Origin: a virus
Reading direction: 5' to 3' (one strand)
DNA: 64,000 bases
Virus record (IMG/VR): IMGVR_UViG_3300031963_011530
Location: 1-64,000 of that record
Shown here: one piece after another, positions 62,696-64,000 of the stretch
Layout of the letters: every line of letters starts with the position of its first letter
Position numbering within the stretch: the stretch's first letter is position 1
Made by a program: the position numbers and the translations under genes
Notes under the pieces: model-generated
Database searches by the model: none
What the model was told of the DNA's origin: nothing
Seen by the model: only the letters and a program-made list of their open reading frames with translations

Positions 62696-63424
62696 ATGTT
62701 ACCTAAAATTGATGTTCCGTTATTTGAAATAAAATTAAGTTCTACTGGTGAGTTTATTAAGTTTAGACCTTTTACAGTAAAAGAAGAAAAATTATTTCTT
62801 ATGGCTTATGAATCTGATGATGCAAAATATTCTGTAGACACAATTATGCAAGTTTTAAATAATTGTGTAGTAAGTGATATTGATATAAAGGATTTGCCAA
62901 CATTTGATATTGAACATTTATTTTTAAATATTAGAGCTCGTTCAATTGGCGAAATAGTCAAATTAAAGTACCGTTGTAATAATGATGTTGGTACAGAAGA
63001 AGAACCTAAAAAATGTAACAGTTCTGTTGAAATAGATTTGAATGTTTTGGAAATAGAACCAACTAAAGAAGAAAATCATTCAAATAAAATAGAAATCACA
63101 GACAAATTAGGTATCATGATGAAGTATCCTAAAATGAACTTGATAAAAGATAACACGAATACAGAAGATTTTAATGTTGTTTTAGATTTAATTATAAACT
63201 GTATTGATTTTATTTACGATGAAAACAATGTATATTATGCGAAAGATTCTACTAAAGAAGAATTAACAGAGTTTTTAGATTCGTTACAATCTAAAGATTT
63301 GGAAAAAATTAAAGATTTTTTCGACACTATGCCAAAACTTAAAAAGAAAGTAGATTTTGAATGTAATAAATGCGGCTATCACGAAAACATTGAATTAGAA
63401 GGTTTACAAAGTTTTTTCGGTTAA
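62696..63424 (+). CDS. 26: Baseplate hub assembly protein gp26
   Basis: FRPFTVKEEKLFLMAYES, LPTFDIEHLFLNIRARSIGEIVKLKYRC and ECNKCGYHENIELE fit the T4 gp26 family (T4 baseplate protein family). Two Cys pairs (CNND...KKCNS and CNKCG) suggest zinc binding. The start ATG at 62696 follows GGAG. The stop at 63422-63424 comes two codons after a canonical slippery heptamer TTTTTTC (63412-63418), and the -1 frame is open through 63612 with protein-like sequence. A longer fusion product is therefore expected. Confidence 0.9.
   Translation: MLPKIDVPLFEIKLSSTGEFIKFRPFTVKEEKLFLMAYESDDAKYSVDTIMQVLNNCVVSDIDIKDLPTFDIEHLFLNIRARSIGEIVKLKYRCNNDVGTEEEPKKCNSSVEIDLNVLEIEPTKEENHSNKIEITDKLGIMMKYPKMNLIKDNTNTEDFNVVLDLIINCIDFIYDENNVYYAKDSTKEELTEFLDSLQSKDLEKIKDFFDTMPKLKKKVDFECNKCGYHENIELEGLQSFFG
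63412..63418 (+). other. Candidate programmed -1 ribosomal frameshift site (T TTT TTC)
   Basis: In the gp26 frame the codons are AGT TTT TTC GGT TAA, so the heptamer is in the exact X XXY YYZ register. Slipping back one base yields CGG TTA ACA TTT GGT CAT..., open to 63612. The stop is only two codons after the slip site. Tail assembly chaperones of many phages use this arrangement to make a short and a long product. Confidence 0.7.
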
Positions 63425-63474
63425 CATTTGGTCATGACAATTTGCAGAATCACTATCACACCAACTTTGCGTTA

Positions 63475-63612
63475 ATGCAACATCACAAATATAGTTTAAC
63501 AGAGTTGGAGAATATGATTCCTTGGGAAAAAGATATCTATGTGAATATGTTAATGAGATATCTAGAAGAAGAATCTGAAAGATTAAAAGCAGCACAAAAT
63601 CAAAAGAGATAA
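63475..63612 (+). CDS. Frameshift extension of gp26 / small tail-chaperone-like ORF, at least 45 aa
   Basis: From ATG 63475 this frame codes 45 residues (MQHHKYSLTELENMIPWEKD...NQKR). Upstream codons of the same frame, back to the slippery site at 63412-63418, are also protein-like (FGHDNLQNHYHTNFAL) although no start codon is there. The best reading is therefore a gp26-X fusion made by -1 frameshifting, as in lambda G-GT or T4-like tail chaperones, not a separate gene. The segment SLTELENMIPWEKDIYVNML is helical, like tail chaperone extensions. It is placed directly before a tape-measure-like gene, the usual position of such chaperones. Confidence 0.65.
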   Translation: MQHHKYSLTELENMIPWEKDIYVNMLMRYLEEESERLKAAQNQKR

Positions 63613-63615
63613 AAT

Positions 63616-64000
63616 ATGGCAACTAAAAAACCATCAAGAGGAAGATTAACAGAAATCGTTGCTTCACGAAGAAGTCAGGGTAGCAGCGTTACTGGAGCTT
63701 TAGCTAGTGGTATCAAAGAAAGACTTAAGGAAAAATTTGATCCTCGGCAATTAATTAATCAAAGAGGATTATTAACTGCTTTATTTCCTGGACTAAAAAC
63801 ATATCAAGCAAAAACTTCCGCATCAGAAATATCACAATCTTCGATGCAAGTTACGTCTTTTGATGAAATAAAACCTATGTTGGAAACCATTTCATTCAAT
63901 ACAAAAATGACAGCAAAAAATACTATGGTTTTACCAGCACTACACCGAGATGTAAATGTAATTCGTCAAAATATAGTAAAATTAGTAAAGTTAAAAGGCG
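63616..64000 (+). CDS. Tape-measure/hub-like large protein, N-terminal part (partial)
   Basis: The frame opens at ATG 63616 and runs off the right edge with 128 residues visible. FDPRQLINQRGLLTALFPGLKTYQAK and SFNTKMTAKNTMVLPALHRDVNVIRQNIVKLVK follow a pattern I recall at the N-terminus of the large protein after gp26 in marine T4-like phages, annotated variously as tape measure or hub protein. The helical Lys/Gln-rich start is consistent. Its chaperone would be the frameshift product just upstream. Confidence 0.7.
   Translation, partial: MATKKPSRGRLTEIVASRRSQGSSVTGALASGIKERLKEKFDPRQLINQRGLLTALFPGLKTYQAKTSASEISQSSMQVTSFDEIKPMLETISFNTKMTAKNTMVLPALHRDVNVIRQNIVKLVKLKG

Noticed and set aside
63404-63622. 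Minus-strand frame of 72 codons opposite the gp26 extension
   Set aside because: It is antisense to the -1 frame and hydrophobic by chance; the plus strand explains the region better.
1-64000. tRNA genes, integrase, transposase or lysis genes
   Set aside because: None could be recognised by reading; a tRNA scan was not possible here and could still find one.

Overview
The window is part of the genome of a T4-like marine myovirus (contractile-tailed phage). The baseplate genes are recognisable by sequence: gp4, gp5 (as two genes), gp6, gp8, gp25, gp26, gp27, gp48, gp53 and a gp19/gp54-type tube protein. They lie alongside very long fibre proteins built from the YANSAF/ANTA repeats seen in pelagic phages. 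The DNA is A+T-rich, genes abut or overlap by 1-30 bases, and I saw no tRNA, rRNA, IS element or CRISPR array. The host cannot be read from this window.

Layout. (1) 1-14142, minus strand: two giant repeat fibre-like genes, the first running off the left edge, with three small structural-looking genes. (2) 14189-37735: an accessory cassette of about 23.5 kb, almost all on the minus strand and tightly overlapped. In transcription order (right to left) it begins with a short nucleotide-sugar dehydrogenase. Next come four radical SAM enzymes, two small unknown proteins, and a protein whose last 30 residues are four CTCNCNY repeats. Four more radical SAM enzymes follow, interleaved with a membrane protein, glycosyltransferases, a sulfotransferase-like protein, two U32-peptidase-like proteins and a 2OG-Fe(II) oxygenase. 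The cassette ends with a split transketolase, two tryptophan-halogenase-type flavoenzymes, three short epimerase/SDR proteins, a PIG-L deacetylase, one plus-strand polysaccharide deacetylase and an IscA-type Fe-S carrier. (3) 37739-40951: a third YANSAF fibre. (4) 40961-60874, minus strand: baseplate wedge, hub and tube-cap genes. (5) 60903-64000, plus strand: gp4, a conserved YDRFPLV protein, a tube-like protein, gp26 with a probable -1 frameshift extension, and the start of a tape-measure/hub-like protein.

How it may work together (inference). The structural genes build baseplate and fibres. The cassette looks like a phage-borne biosynthetic locus with two arms. One arm would make and transfer a modified sugar (dehydrogenase, epimerases, transketolase, deacetylases, glycosyltransferases). 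The other would modify a peptide, with eight radical SAM enzymes, two U32-like proteins and possibly the 2OG oxygenase acting on the Cys-rich C-terminus encoded at 31627-31716. The halogenases could serve either arm. The IscA protein would fit the heavy Fe-S demand. The Cys-rich protein together with the radical SAM set is the best candidate for an undescribed system: a RiPP-like modification pathway carried by a lytic phage and placed among its fibre genes.
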